From Parapristionchus giblindavisi (lineage: Eukaryota > Nematoda > Chromadorea > Rhabditida > Diplogasteridae), in assembly GCA_943737045.1 (NCBI GenBank), contig CALSFV010000368.1, forward strand, positions 62,001 through 126,000: a stretch of DNA of 64,000 bases, in the 5' to 3' direction. Below, piece by piece: positions 47,001 to 61,600 of the stretch; the stretch's first letter is position 1; every line of letters begins with the position of its first letter. Under the pieces are notes generated by a model. It was not told the DNA's origin. It made no database searches and saw only the letters and a program-made list of their open reading frames with translations. The translations under genes and the position numbers were made by a program.

Positions 47001-48562
47001 ATGAAGAGATGGAAGAAGAAGAGGATATGGATAGATTCTATTAGAATGAGACTATTTCCGTGTATTGTTCTATTCTCTTTATTCCTACCTCTATATTATC
47101 TATCATCTCTTCATTTATCTTCTATTAGGTCAGTTATCTTGTCTTTTTCATTCATTCTAAAATGGATAGAACCCATGGTCTCTCCATTACGTTCTAATTT
47201 ATAGTAAACATAGAAATTGTGTACGATATTGAGAGATACGAAGACTCAATGAATATTCAATCAATATTTCAGAAGTTCATCATCATCTCATATTTGTTCA
47301 ATCAGTGACTCTAATCAATGTCCTCGTCCATTTGTTCCTTTCAAACAACGATATCGGGTATATTTTATTGTACTTTTCTATCAATCTTTTGTGTTCTTAT
47401 CTTTCATCTCAACATCCTCGCACAGTCTATTTTATTTTGTAAGAAAGAAATATATAAATAGATAATTAATTTAGTTTTCTCGTTCATATGGATTGATAGG
47501 ATGTGCAATAGAGAAGAACTTCTCCACTCTTCTCACTGCTATTCTTTGTTTTCTTCATGATGAAGATAAATTTATTCGTAAAAATAGAGATTTAGTAAAG
47601 GAAGAATTTCATCATCGGTTAGATTCTTTAACAAAACTTCATCAATTTGTGTTGTTTCTGTAGATTTTGTGGTCCTCGCAATGAAGATAAATCGATTGAA
47701 AGAGCTATTAAACGAGTAAACAACAACGTAAGTTTTTTTTCATATCCTTTTGAACACTTTTTCAGAGATTATTCAGAACACTTCAATCTTTGCTATAACT
47801 CGAGAACCAATTGATAGATTCATATCAGGATTCGTGGATAAATGTATTAAGTGAGATATTGATCTATGAAGAGATCAAAGATCAAAGATCAAAGAACATT
47901 AAGGGAGCGTACATGGGAGAAACATCGTGATCGTTGTTGTGGATGTAAAGATGATTTGAATTGTTTCATTGAACAAATGTATAAAAGGATATTGAAGTTA
48001 GTTATCATTCATATTTAATATGAAAACCATATAAGAATGTAGTTTTGAATGCGTAGTTTGGATCCGTTGTATAAATAATAAATTTGAGAAAATCACATGG
48101 AAATAAACAACGAACAACATTTGATGATGATCATTTCTTTCCTCAATCATGGTCTGTTATTTTATACATATAATCAATAATCATTTAATGATTTTTAATA
48201 TTGATTATTTTTGTCAGGCGTTGCGAGTTCTCTTCAAATATGAAAAAGTACAAACTTCTCCATTTTTCTGCTAAAGATCCTATTCCTTTTTATTCTCAAT
48301 TATTCAATCTTTTTCGTTCGCAAGGAGTTCCAGAATCTTCTATTTCTCTTATTGGTCAGTATTTCATTCTATTCTTTAACATCTTTCATTTTAAGAATTC
48401 TCAATCAGTCATAATCGTACACAACATTCAACAATTCAAAGTGAAGAACGAATAATATATGAGAATAAACTTCGCTCATCTTCTCATCTTATGAAATTAG
48501 TCACTAGAATGTATTATTATGATTTCATTCTATTCAATTATCCAATTCCTGATCTCTCATGA
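47001..48562 (+). CDS. Nematode-type carbohydrate sulfotransferase
   Basis: A type II membrane protein with a basic start (MKRWKKKRIWID), then a signal anchor (LFPCIVLFSLFLPLYYLS). CAIEKNFSTLLTAILCFLHD follows (47510-47569) as the 5'-PAPS site region of the Sulfotransfer_2 family. IFAITREPIDRFISGFVDKC is the 3'-PAPS loop (47787-47846). The Cys-rich RCCGCKDDLNCFIEQMYKR and HFFPQSWRCEF are typical of the expanded worm group. The end YYYDFILFNYPIPDLS precedes TGA 48560-48562. Family members transfer sulfate to glycans in the Golgi. This gene is the strongest nematode marker in the window. Confidence 0.88.
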
Positions 48563-49609
48563 CACATTAGTGTTAAAACCCTTTCTTGCCATATCAACTT
48601 CCTCTCATTTAAATAAATCTGTACTATAAAATCAATAGAAAGTGGAAATGCTTCATTTATTGTCAAGTGAATTGATTTGATGTATAACACCTAAAGTAGA
48701 CACTAGACATGAAGAATATGATCAAAGTATAAAGAGGAAAAGAGATGGGAGAGGGATAGATTGATTGAATCATTCACTATTTAATCCCTTTCCATTCCAA
48801 TTTAACATAATGAAAGAAGTGATTGGAAAGAATTTCAATTGTGAATGATTGAATAATCTATTCGTAGGGAATATACAAAAATCACTCGAAATTGAAGAGA
48901 AACCCGTTTGAATATAAGGAATAAGGAAGAGAATGGATGAATATTTGATATGAGACTAAGCTTACTGAGAGATATATTGACTAAAGGAATTCAAAGGAGA
49001 GGACAAAAGCACATTGGGATGAGAGAAAAAACAGTGAAATAATCAATGGAACAAGAAGATGGGACACGAAACTATGGTAGGGAGGGAATACTGTAGAATG
49101 GAAAATTGATAATAACATATATCTATCTCAATAATCATTGGAAAAGTATAATAAGGTGATCTCACAGAGAAATGTCATGGGTTACGGTAAGGCACAATAC
49201 AATTAATCGATAAAGGCTCATCATAAATGATTGAGAGGGAAAAGGAAATGAAAGAGAGTATAATGTAGTGGACAATAAAGTACTCTCCCTTTGTGCTATT
49301 GCAACATTGATATTTGGTGTGACCAGTAAAGATAAGAATGGATACGGTAATCGGAGAATAAAACCAGCAAACAATAAAACTACAAGACAATCAATCAATA
49401 TACTTAATCTATAGAACAACATTCAAAGAGAAACATGCAAAAATGAAATCAATCAATAAATATATTTAAAACGAACAATAGTCGTTTGTACCAAAATGAA
49501 CAAAAAAGAAAATAAATCGAGAACATGAAACAAATACGAATACAGTAATCAGATATTACATTAAAAATCGATAAAATTACCGTATCTGATGATACAGTAT
49601 GACAATCGG
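48563..49609. other. Intergenic region, no gene seen
   Basis: 1.05 kb between two convergent genes. It is AT-rich with no exon seen and should hold both 3' UTRs. Confidence 0.6.
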
Positions 49610-52600
49610 TTACATAGATGCTCTACTTGCTCTACTCATAGATAGTTCAGGAGATGGACGAGGATCATCTAAATAATCTTCTCCTTCTCTTTCTTCTTCC
49701 TCTTCCTTTCCAACCTCAATTAAGTCATTCAATTAAGTATTCTCTTATATCCATTACATAAATCTTCCATTTATAAAATATAATGATACCTCAGTAGTAT
49801 CTTCATCATCATCATCATTATCATCATCTCTTCTTCCATCATCATCATCATCTATTTCAGTTAATTCACAATCAGCCATTCCATCTTCTCCTTCATCATT
49901 CACTTCTTCTTCCTCTTCTTCTTCTTTAACTCCTTCTTCACGATTCCTTCCAGCTTTTTGACTCATCTAAATCTAATCATTAAATAAACTAATCAATCAA
50001 TAATTGATACCTCTCTAATGGGAGTAGATACACTAGTTGTTCTTCTAACACTCATTCTCATTCCAATAGGACATGATTCTATTCTTTGTCTCACTTCTCC
50101 TCCTTCAATTCCTCCTTCATCTTCATTATCTTCTCCACTATCTCCTTCTACACGACGAGACTACAAATACAATCAATCGATATTTCATCATTCATATACA
50201 GTATCCTCATACCCTAACAGGAGTACTCATGAAAGAAATGGAATCTGTGATGGAAGTGTACTCTTCATTACGATGATGACGAACACTAAACAAACAAATA
50301 ATCCATAATCAATAACTTCACTCAATCAATCAAAAACCAAAGACCAAATACCGTACCCGACACTGATCTTCTCCTTCATAACAGTTGATGGACCAGTAAC
50401 AGCCTACAATCAATCAATCAATCAATAGTTGTACAGTATCCTCAATCTACCGTACCTGTAATATTCCTCCAGCCGTATCAAGTGTGACGAGTGAACCAAA
50501 GAATCGATTAGATGGATCAAGAGGATTCAATTGAGGAGAAATCATTCCAACACTCTCAGTGAGACTTCCTGAAATCGATTGATTATCTGATTACCGAACA
50601 TAATATATTATTGATTGACTAACCAGTTCCACATACAGTAGCCGTTCTCTTTCGTTGTTTAGGCATCATAGTAGATTGAGATCTAATAGGTGTTCTTGAA
50701 TCTCCAATACTTATCTTTCTCTTTCTTCCATCATCTATCATTGTCTTCACACTTCTATCATCATCTTCTTCTGTCAATACTTCATCTTCATCAGATGGAC
50801 CCTATAATCAATCAATATACTAACTAATCGATGATCAATAAATCATTCAATCAATCAATATACCTGTACACGCGTAGTCAATGGAGACAATTGTGCAGCA
50901 GCATGAGGATAGATAGTAGGCAGTACGGTAGGTTGAGTGGCTTGAATGGTCGAGAGTACGGTAGTCAAATGTCGCATACAATCGAGAATATCCGACTGAT
51001 AATTATTGATTGGTAATTATGGATTGAATATAAGTGATCTACCTGAGTTCTCTCCATTTGTTCCAATCTCTGTTCAACATCTCCAATAGTCGTCTTCATG
51101 AACTTATCATGCATTGAAAGATCACCAATTGAAGCGAGAATCCTTTCAGATCTATAATCATATTCATTCATTAATCATATATCATTCTACTAACTATTCA
51201 TCAAAAGATCAGAGTTGCTATATCAAGAACAATAAGAATTTATCGCAGAATCAAAAACAACTATCTCATATCAACCCAGTCCTTTCACAAAACTTTGAAA
51301 CATGAATCAAACAGGAGATCAAAATGGTCCTATTACAGTTCAGGAAAGTATAATGCCATCGAAAGAAAATGAAAGGATGTGGATTTGGCAAATTATTTCC
51401 TTGAACTTTGTATATCATTGATGAAACTACATGTGCATGGATCTAATGGATGAAATATCAATTGAATAATGACTATATATTTATCACATGCTCACGCATG
51501 AACGATACAGTCGAAAAATTGCGAAGTAATAATTAATCAATATACTCTCAAGAAACGGTAGATAAAGATTAAGGTGACTAACGTTTCAGCAGTTCTTCTC
51601 ATTCGTTCTTCATTACTTGTCTCTTTAGCATTCAATTTCTCTCTAGCCATATCTTCCATGCACTCCTCTTCGAAATCATGTACTTTCTCTACTTGATCAG
51701 GGTGTAAGAATAACTCTGAAACAATTATTAATCAATCAATCAATCAATGATCGAGGATTGATTGGTGGGAAAGATCATTTACAAATAGTTATTGTACATA
51801 GATTCATGAATAAGAACCTTACTACCATGAATAAGATTGTATAAGATGAAATGAATAAATAACTAACTCAAAGAATGATCAAACATATTTCTTTCTTCTT
51901 TTCCTCCACTTTTCTCTGATAAATTTCCTTTGGCACACATCCATCTACTATACTTCAATATCTATAATCAATCGATATAATCAATATTATGTAGTAATCA
52001 TTAACACATACCAACCACACATGACAAACAATCGTGAATGGTGGAGGCAGAAAGGGTAACGCTTCGAACTCCATAACCTACAGTATCCAATGATCAATAT
52101 ACAGTATATCAGTTTAATCAATCAATAATGTAGTATACCGTACCTGTTGATATCTCTGGAATAACCAAATCTGTTGAGAGATTTCATCTGTAGCATCGAA
52201 GATGTGACTGCAATGAGAACAAATCGAATCAATCATATAGGCAACAAGGTATAGAAAGTAGAAACAAAATATAGTCGAATTGTTCCGATCTTTACACAAT
52301 AATAGTAGTAATAATAATATGATAAGAGAAGATAAGATAAGAGAATGAAGTTGTAAACTTACTTGAAGATAGCAATGAGCATTGATATGAGAAGAATATT
52401 AGCAATGAGAAGAAATATAGTCATAAGAAGAGGAGGAATCCAATATCCAGGTACACATTGATCTCCATTGTATAGACTATCACTCAATGTTGTATTGAAC
52501 TCAAGATGTTTATCCCATGCTTAATACATTCAGTAATGTAAAGAGATCAATCAATCAATATTTAGTTAATGATACAGTAATCAATCAATAATCAATTCAT

Positions 52601-55600
52601 TCAATCAATAATCTTCCTCTTACCATCATCTCCACATTGATCAATCTCATCAGCATAAACTTCTCCATATAACATGAAGTAAGGCTTGTAGAAGATATTA
52701 CGAACCTGAATGGAAAAAAAAAGATCAATCAATAAATCAATATTTCATACCAAGATCCAATGAAAATCTTCATTAGGGAATGTAATCGATTGACGAGCCA
52801 AACCAAAAGCGAGAAGAGATACAACCAACATTACTACGATATATGTCATATTCACTACCTACAAGGAAGTCATCAATGGAATAATCAATCGATCAATCAA
52901 TATATTGATACCGTACCATTTTCCCAGCCATTGTAATATATGGTCCCAATCTTGGATGAACACTCATATAATCAAGTAATTTCATAGTCCACAATACAGA
53001 ATCTACAGCTAGAATAACACGACCGTGACCTTGCATACTGTAAGTCAAATGAATTAGAAATACGAAGATTAGTAGGAAAACATCAATCAATAAATCAATG
53101 GATACCGTACCCAGTTGATCTCATAACGAATCCAATAATGAATATAACAATAGCAAGAACAGTAATGGTATTCCAGTAATTGAATAAGAAGAACTTTGCT
53201 TTCTCTTTGAATGGAATCATTTCAGACATGAAGAACTTAAATGATTACGGTAGTTATGTGGTGGTGTATGAGGGTATACTGTACCTTTCTGAGATATTCT
53301 AATCCAAATACAGCAACATATGCAAGTAGTCCCCATTCAACAAATGAAGGATTTTCAGGAGTTTTGATTAGAAGAACATAAGTGAAGAAGGTTAAGAAGA
53401 TGAGAAAGGCTAGTGTCCATGACCTACAAATCAAAGATCAAAGATCATACACTATATATAAAGCAGAATGGTCATCGTGTTTGTTAATAAATTACATGTT
53501 AAAAGATGTCGTGTTGGTATCTCTCTCGGTCTCTGTTCTCTCTTCCCTCTATTCTATCTTCCGCTTCCAGAAGTTTCCAGAAAGTTATAGAAACTTGCAG
53601 AATTGAGCTCTGCCTTGGCGGAGCTAACGACTGGTCAATTGATAATCATGATTATACTAACCAGAATGTAGTGACTGGTGCAGTGTAGAACTCATAAAGA
53701 CGTCGACGAAACTTGATCTTCTTCTATAATAATCAATCAATAATCAGATGGAAAAGGGAAGAGTGATGTTCACTAACCATTCTGGGTACATTATTTCCAA
53801 ATGGGAAGAAATCATTCTTATCTTTAGCTCCACTATCCCATCCAATACTCTGTAATCAATATTATCATCAATCAATCAATCGATCAATCAATATTATTAA
53901 TATCTAATCAATAATAACCTTCTTCCTCCCATCATCTGAATCCTTGACATGATTTATTCCTTTGAGATCTCCTGAACAGTACACATTATCTATCAATTCG
54001 ATCAATTTATAACAATATCATAATAATTGACCAAAACATTTTGATTTCCTATTCTTTATGTTGCATCAAGCGAGAATGGTCGTGCAATCCATAAACTCTA
54101 TCCCATCTCTTTCTTTTTTCCCCTATAGAATGCAAACAGAAGCCCGACAGAATCGAGTTTCATCATATTTACATCAAAACAAGAGCGCAACGAAATCGAT
54201 ACTGGATAAATGAGAGGTGATGAAGTATAGAAATGATGATGAGATTGAATGAATGTTTCACACTGGTTATATTGTGTTACCCTTACTGTTCAAGATGACA
54301 AAATAACCCGGTGGATTCATGTTTATCAATAGTCATAATATCATCAAATGACTGAATAGAAACAATTGTCCACGCCGAAATGATTGATATAACTAACCAT
54401 TAGATGATGAATATAGTCCATTAATCTTATTATTCATTCCATTCATCATTATCGATTGACCTTTCCATCCAACTGTTGATCTACTTTCAATTGGAGGTGG
54501 AGATGACTCTATCGGGGATACTGTAATCAAACATATCAATGCTTCACAATGTTTCCTGCCTACACAATTTTATTGTTTCTAAATAGTAATGCTTTATTAT
54601 GCGATGTATATAGCGGGGCCTTAACTATTTCTATACTGCTAGTTATATTTTATTAATACAGTATATTTGCATGTTTTTTTTCATAATATACTTCACATTT
54701 AATTTAATGGAGCTATTAGAGAGTTTCAAACATTGAGACCCATTAAAGAATCAAACAACCACTTTATTATCTCATATAACAATGATTATTCTTCTATAAG
54801 AAGATTCTCTTCTATCATTTCTCTTTCATTCATATCCGTCAACTATTTCAATAGAATACAAGATGCATCTCCATTTCATGACTATTCTATTCAATCTATT
54901 ACTCAGTAAGTATCTCTTCATCCCATATATCATACTATATTATTACTTTCAGTTGTATCATCAATCAATAGTGCTCCAACACCGATTCCAACTGAATCCA
55001 TTCCATCTACAGTAGCTATAGATGAACCTCGTATTGTTATCTGTCCCCCTTCTGAGTTTCTTTTACTACCCGATCTTTCTTCTCTTCTACCTCCATCAAG
55101 AGGATAAAGGTATCTATTTCTTACAATCATCAATCAATATATTCTCTATTATTACAGTAAAGAGATAAGCGTATCGATTAACCAAAAATATGGGCTAATT
55201 GAAGATATGTGCTCGGTATACGGTAACCAATAAAATTATTTCTGTTACAATGTATATCACACATTTACAATTAAAACATTTTGACAAGAAGTTGTACATA
55301 GACTATGAGACCTATTCACCCTGTAGATATCCACACTTTCATCACTAACACAATTCCATTCATCTTATCATTCATAATGATATCCTCTTACCTGCCCTAG
55401 TAGCCTTTCCCGTTCCAGCTTCAATACTCGCTATTCCATCTTCTGTTGTTGTCTTATGACGTCGTCGACGACTTGTGAAGATCTCAAACAATACAGTACT
55501 ATACAGTAACACATTTGTGTGACATATAACTACAGTAATCTTCACTCACTCACCGATGATACTATATTGAGACTGTTAGTACTACCATGAGAGGGACGAC

Positions 55601-58600
55601 GACGTCCATCCTAGACAAGAGGACAAGGTTAAATGATCAAAGATCAAAGATCACACTAGACTTACATCATCATCATCATCATCTGAACTCGATGATGAAC
55701 TTGAATCAGATGAAGAAGATGAGGAAGAAGATGATGATGAAGAGGAGGATGATGATCCTGATGAAACAACGAATTACAATTGATATACAAAGACATCTGC
55801 ACAACTAATAACATACACTAAAGTGTACTTTAAAAATGAGTAGCACTAACATGAATGTGCCTTGTTGAAAGACTCGTCTTCACTCTTTACAAATACAAAG
55901 TTATATTGATTATATAATATAATGATTAGATACCTTCATTGATATCATGTTCATGTTCAGCTGCAGTTTGTGGTTGAAGAAGCAATTCCTCTCTCGATTT
56001 AAACTCCAGAGCAAGAATTGTAAGAGGACAGAAGAGACCAGCCAGTACTTTGATGTTTGAATGGCTCAAATGATACAAATTATCATCAAAGATCAAAGAT
56101 CATTCTACTGTACCTTCTGATTCTCATTCCACCATGCCATAAATCAGCTAGAAGAATCTGACAGCTGCAATAGGTTGTATATAAATATAAATGAAAGATC
56201 AAAGATCAAAGATACCATGGATGGGCGAGGAATTGTTTATTGTTGACAACAACAGCTAATGATAGACATGTTTGATTTCCCCAATTGGATAGTTCATATG
56301 TAAGTAATTGAAGAGTTTGAGCATCATCTGCATGATAACAATGTTCAAGTAGTTCAAGGGATAGTACACGGAATTCCCTGAATTAACAAGGGTTACGGTA
56401 TACGAGTGGGGGTTACGGTAGACGACATACTCTGCATATTTCCTCAATTCATCACAAATCTCCACTTCAAGATAATCTTCTGCTGCCTCTTTCGCAAGGG
56501 ATTTGTAGATTCGGCAAGCCACTAGAGCCTGCGAATAAATCAATCAATAAATAAAAGTTGAATCAATCGATAACATCTACCATACCTTAGCTAATGCTTC
56601 CTCTCCATGTTCCCACATACACAGAGCCATATCTTGTCTCTTTGTCAGAACTGACCAAAGGAGAAGTTCGCTAGAATTACAATCAATATATAATCATACT
56701 ACAGTAAGATATAAGGTACCGTATACCTGAATGGATATTGGAATTCGTATTCATCTGTTTCATGTGACGATCGATGATCCTGTGTTGATGTTTCTGAAAT
56801 AATCAATAACTATCAATCAATAACCACATTTCATACGTACAGTATCTCCTACAGTATTCAGTGGACTAACATGATAAACTTAGGACATGCGTGATTCTAC
56901 TCTATCTAAATCATATGGTGTAGAACTGAATAGAAGATGGTGTGATAATGGTGGTGTAATGGTGTGCGTGGTGCGGCTATCGTCGACGACAGATGACAAA
57001 AGGCGATACGAGGAGAGGGAAGGGACGATGGACATTGAGAGCTCACTGTAGAGTTGACGAAATAGTTTGATTGTAGCAGAATGATTAGCCTCTGGATGAG
57101 TATATTGACCAGTTAATGATTCCCTTTCTTCATGTCCTTCTTTACGATGAATTAGAGGAGTTGACTCAGATATATCTAGATATCAACGAAAGATCAAAGA
57201 TCAACTACGATTATTATGCTGAGAAATCAAAGATCATTTGATGTTAACAGGAAGAATACATGCACAAACATATTAGAGATTAGTTATGTTAGTTCATTCA
57301 TTCAATCAATATAATCTCCAATCAATCAATAATCTATATGACATACCATCATCAGGAACATCCACAGGCATTCCATCATTTGCATCGATTCCCAATGTAC
57401 GAATTGGACGAGGTTTCACAAAGTTCTGTAATGAATCAATTGATAAGTTCTCTTAAGATACAGTATACTTACATCCCGTCTAAAAGCAGATCTCCATAAG
57501 ATGTGATTCTTCAATGCTTTTGATCCACTTTGTGCTGTTGTTATCGATGGTTCGATTAGAGATGGTATACCCATATCTTAATCAATCACTTTATTCAATC
57601 AATCGCTCAATCAATAATCTGACCTATGGGTGATTGTACGGTAGTACTACCGTATACTGATGGTATACATTGTTGTCCTCCAGCTAATTCTCTACAAGAC
57701 ATTGAAGTGGGCGGAGCTAATTCTTGTGGAGTCGATCGAGCAGCTAATGATGCACGTGAACGAACACCTGTTAAACCTCAAATATTGATTGTTAATAAAC
57801 AGTATCTCAATGATACAGTAACCCACCAATTATTGAATTATTAGCCGTCATTGATGAAGTGGCGGCAGCTGTCTTGGCTAACTGAAAGGGGAGTGATCGA
57901 TACAATATTGATCGTTGATCTTTGATCTTTTGATGTATACCTTCTGTTTCCTCATAGTCTCATTGTATCTCTGTCTGAATATACTACTTGTATAAACTGA
58001 TCGATAAGCATTTCCCATCAATTTCTCGATCGCCATACCAATATGAGGAAGTCTGAAGAAAATGAATAAAATTATTGAGGATAATATTAAAGTATATCAC
58101 TTGTATCTGTATCCTGCTTTTACTTTGACAACATCTCGAATGATATAGTATAGAGTATTTGGAGGTCCTTGATCCTACAATCGTATCATTTACTATATGT
58201 TCATACACTACAAATAAACGGTTATTAGTATTTTTCCCTTAATATTACATAAAACATGGACTGATGTTTCTGTCAGCAACAAGATGTAATAATCAGTTTG
58301 CAACATGAAACCAAGGGGGTAAAAGAATAATAATAAACTGACAGTATTATACAATTCCTCTAATCGTGATATCGTGAGAAACTTCTTCATGGATACTCCA
58401 CTCTGAAGGAGAAGTTGAACGAATTCAACACGATTATGAATAAGTGCTTCCAACATTGCATTGTGAAGAGCTGTTACTGACCAATCCTATAATGAACATT
58501 TAGTCAACCAATAATATGATAGGATAGGAGTTATCGAAGATACCATATAGCTACCGTATCCATACAATAAGGGGAATAAACAATCAATAATAGTTACTCA

Positions 58601-61600
58601 CCCTATCAGATACAAATATATCAGATCTTGCTATATCGACTCGATTCCATGCTAAAGTCAATGCAAGTTGATCAGTTGGAGACAAATTTTGACCCTGAGA
58701 AATGAATCGATAATGAATAAATCTCAATCTAATCAATATATTACCTTGAGAAGAGCACGTAGAATGGCATAATCGTAGTCATGTTTGTTCTTATCACCCA
58801 ATCGAAAGATTGTCAACTATAAATAGATACTCTATGTATAATCAATTAATAAATCATTGGATACATCTACCGTATCCCTGTCATTCACTTACCATATCCT
58901 TATGAGCTGCACACATACTCAATTCAGCGAGAACTTTCAGTGCTACATGAGAATCACAATTGAATTGATCACGAATGAGTACAAGAAGTTGTTCTGATAC
59001 ACCTTCGGGGAATTCTCTAGAATAGATACATACAAGTTTTCAGATAAAGGATAATGCATACAGTGAGTACTGTCGTTTCCCAATTATTACTGTATCTATC
59101 GTATTGATTGATAGTGATTACTGTATAAATATAATACTGACTGATGTTCTCCAATACATTGATGAGCAAATGCGAGTAGATCAGCGGCCCCTCCACTTCC
59201 ATCACAAATGACTACAGGCATACGAGGTTCACTCAATCGATCAATATATTGTTATTACTAATTTGTTAATCATTAAATGATCATTAAAGTTATTCATGGT
59301 TATAAAGGAAGACCTATCATGTTTCTCAAATTTATACACATGATAATTACTACATGAAAGATGAAAGTGACAGGATCGATAATGATAGTGTCTTACTTGG
59401 TAACATAATCAAGAACAGATCGAATAGTTCCAGCTCTTCCTTCTAATACAATTGATACAACAGGTACACTTCTTGTTCCTCCAGCTAACTTCTGTCGAGT
59501 AGCTATGTATGTCTCCAATCTCTTACGAAGAAGTACATCTGCACCATATCTGAATGATCAGTAATATTCCAGGAACTAACATCAAAATATACACTATTAT
59601 ATTAGTTGAAGTGTAATAAGGAAGACTAGACGACAAGCTCACTCGAGACCAGCTTGATCATCATAGGGGTTTATATAAGGGAATGAATGGTTCATGAATA
59701 ATAACGATGCAAATGGAAAGAGGGGCGACCATTCTGACATAATCTCAGGTGAGCGTACTATACGGGGGGACCCAACTATATTAAAGTACACAAATTGATT
59801 CAACTAAGAAACAATGAGGATGATACCTTCCAACAGTTCCATTATCAACGAGAAGGAAGTAATTGTGTCGATTATTGAGAACATTAAATCGAGTTCGTGA
59901 TTGAGAAAAGAAATGAGGATGATAGGGGACAACTACATTCTGAAATATACACAAAAACCATGACTTTATCAAATATAGCATAACAATTTTGGTAGATTTT
60001 GCAGAAAAAAAAGACTAATCAACATCCAACGACGATCTTTCCAAATATGAAATAATCGTGTTCAATCAGTCAATATAATCATTGAATCTATAATAAAGTA
60101 ATGAACCAACCTCCCCAATGAGTTCTTCTCTTTTCTTCAATAATCCCCATGATGCAATACCAATACAGACAATCTTTGATCGAATTGATCCAGAACCTTC
60201 AATCAATCAATATTCAATCATTCTTTCATTCTATCTATGGCAACTGATATTATCGGACAATGTCATCGAAAAACAATGATATCGATCCTAGATAATGCAC
60301 TACCAGTCTATCTAATCAATATCAACTTATACGGTAACATTTAATCAATAATGACTACGGTAATCTCTAATCAATCAATCAATACAATAGAATACCTTCA
60401 AGTGCAGCAGCAACATGTCTCACAACACCAGCATCAACTCCACTAGTTATGATCCATGCTCCTGTTGTCTTTGCTGCTTTCAATAAACCTTTACGGAATA
60501 CTCGAGTTAACTTTGTTTGTAATCTGAAACCAGTCACATTTATGTATCATCATCATATTAACCATTGTAATCAACAGAAATTAGTGTTACTTACGCCATG
60601 ATTCTACTATACCCATCATTAGATTCCAACTGTTAATCAGTCATTTCAACATAAATCTGCACCATATTCTACCGTAACCATTAGATTGAATTCCTTACTC
60701 AAAGTTATTCATTCCTCCATGTACAGTAATGATAAGAGTAGGAGGTTCAACCATCCAAACTTGTTCCAACATAGACATTATCAATTGAGGTTCAGTATCA
60801 AATGATAGACGACAATAATGAGCTTTATGAGGATGAGGTCCACCTGATTCAAGAGATTATATAGATGAATGTCATATGGATATATGGACACAATATAAAT
60901 AAACATAATAATAAGTAGAGACAATAGGAATACTATTAGAGGTTTTATGCACCAGAATCATCGATGCGAAATATTACATGATATTAAAAGAAATCGGAAA
61001 CATCAATTGAACTGGATAATCATCGTCATTGAATAATCAATCTCACCTTGAAATTCAATAGTTCCGAATGAATTAGTTGGTAGACACATTGTATGTCTTC
61101 GAATACTCCATCGTTCAGTCATTGTTGATGCCTATGATTATTGATTCAATCGATTCATTTACTCAATTATGAATTCACCCTCTCATCACTATCAATTCAT
61201 ATTTTGTACTAATTAAATCATCATCAACTCTATAATGTTTATTTGAATGGAGAACATACGTGGGCGGGCATTGCCGCTGGAAATGAAAATCGGGGGGTCG
61301 GAGGCAAAAATCGGGGGGTCGGAAGCAAAAGACGGAGCATTTAAACGTCATTTTAAGTGATTTTTTTGGAAAATCGGGGGGTCGGGTGCCAAAAATCGGG
61401 GGTGTATTGCCGCTAGCGGCAGTGGTGCCCATGGAGAATATAAGCTATAAGTGGAAATAATGTTATTCAGAATACCACACGAGGTCGGCATTGTCTCTAA
61501 CGACAAGACCCACCGTTTTTGGTACCTGGCACACCCGATTTCGAAAAAAAAATCACTCAAAGATGAAAAAAGTGAGTTGATAATCCCGCAACTTGAAAAT

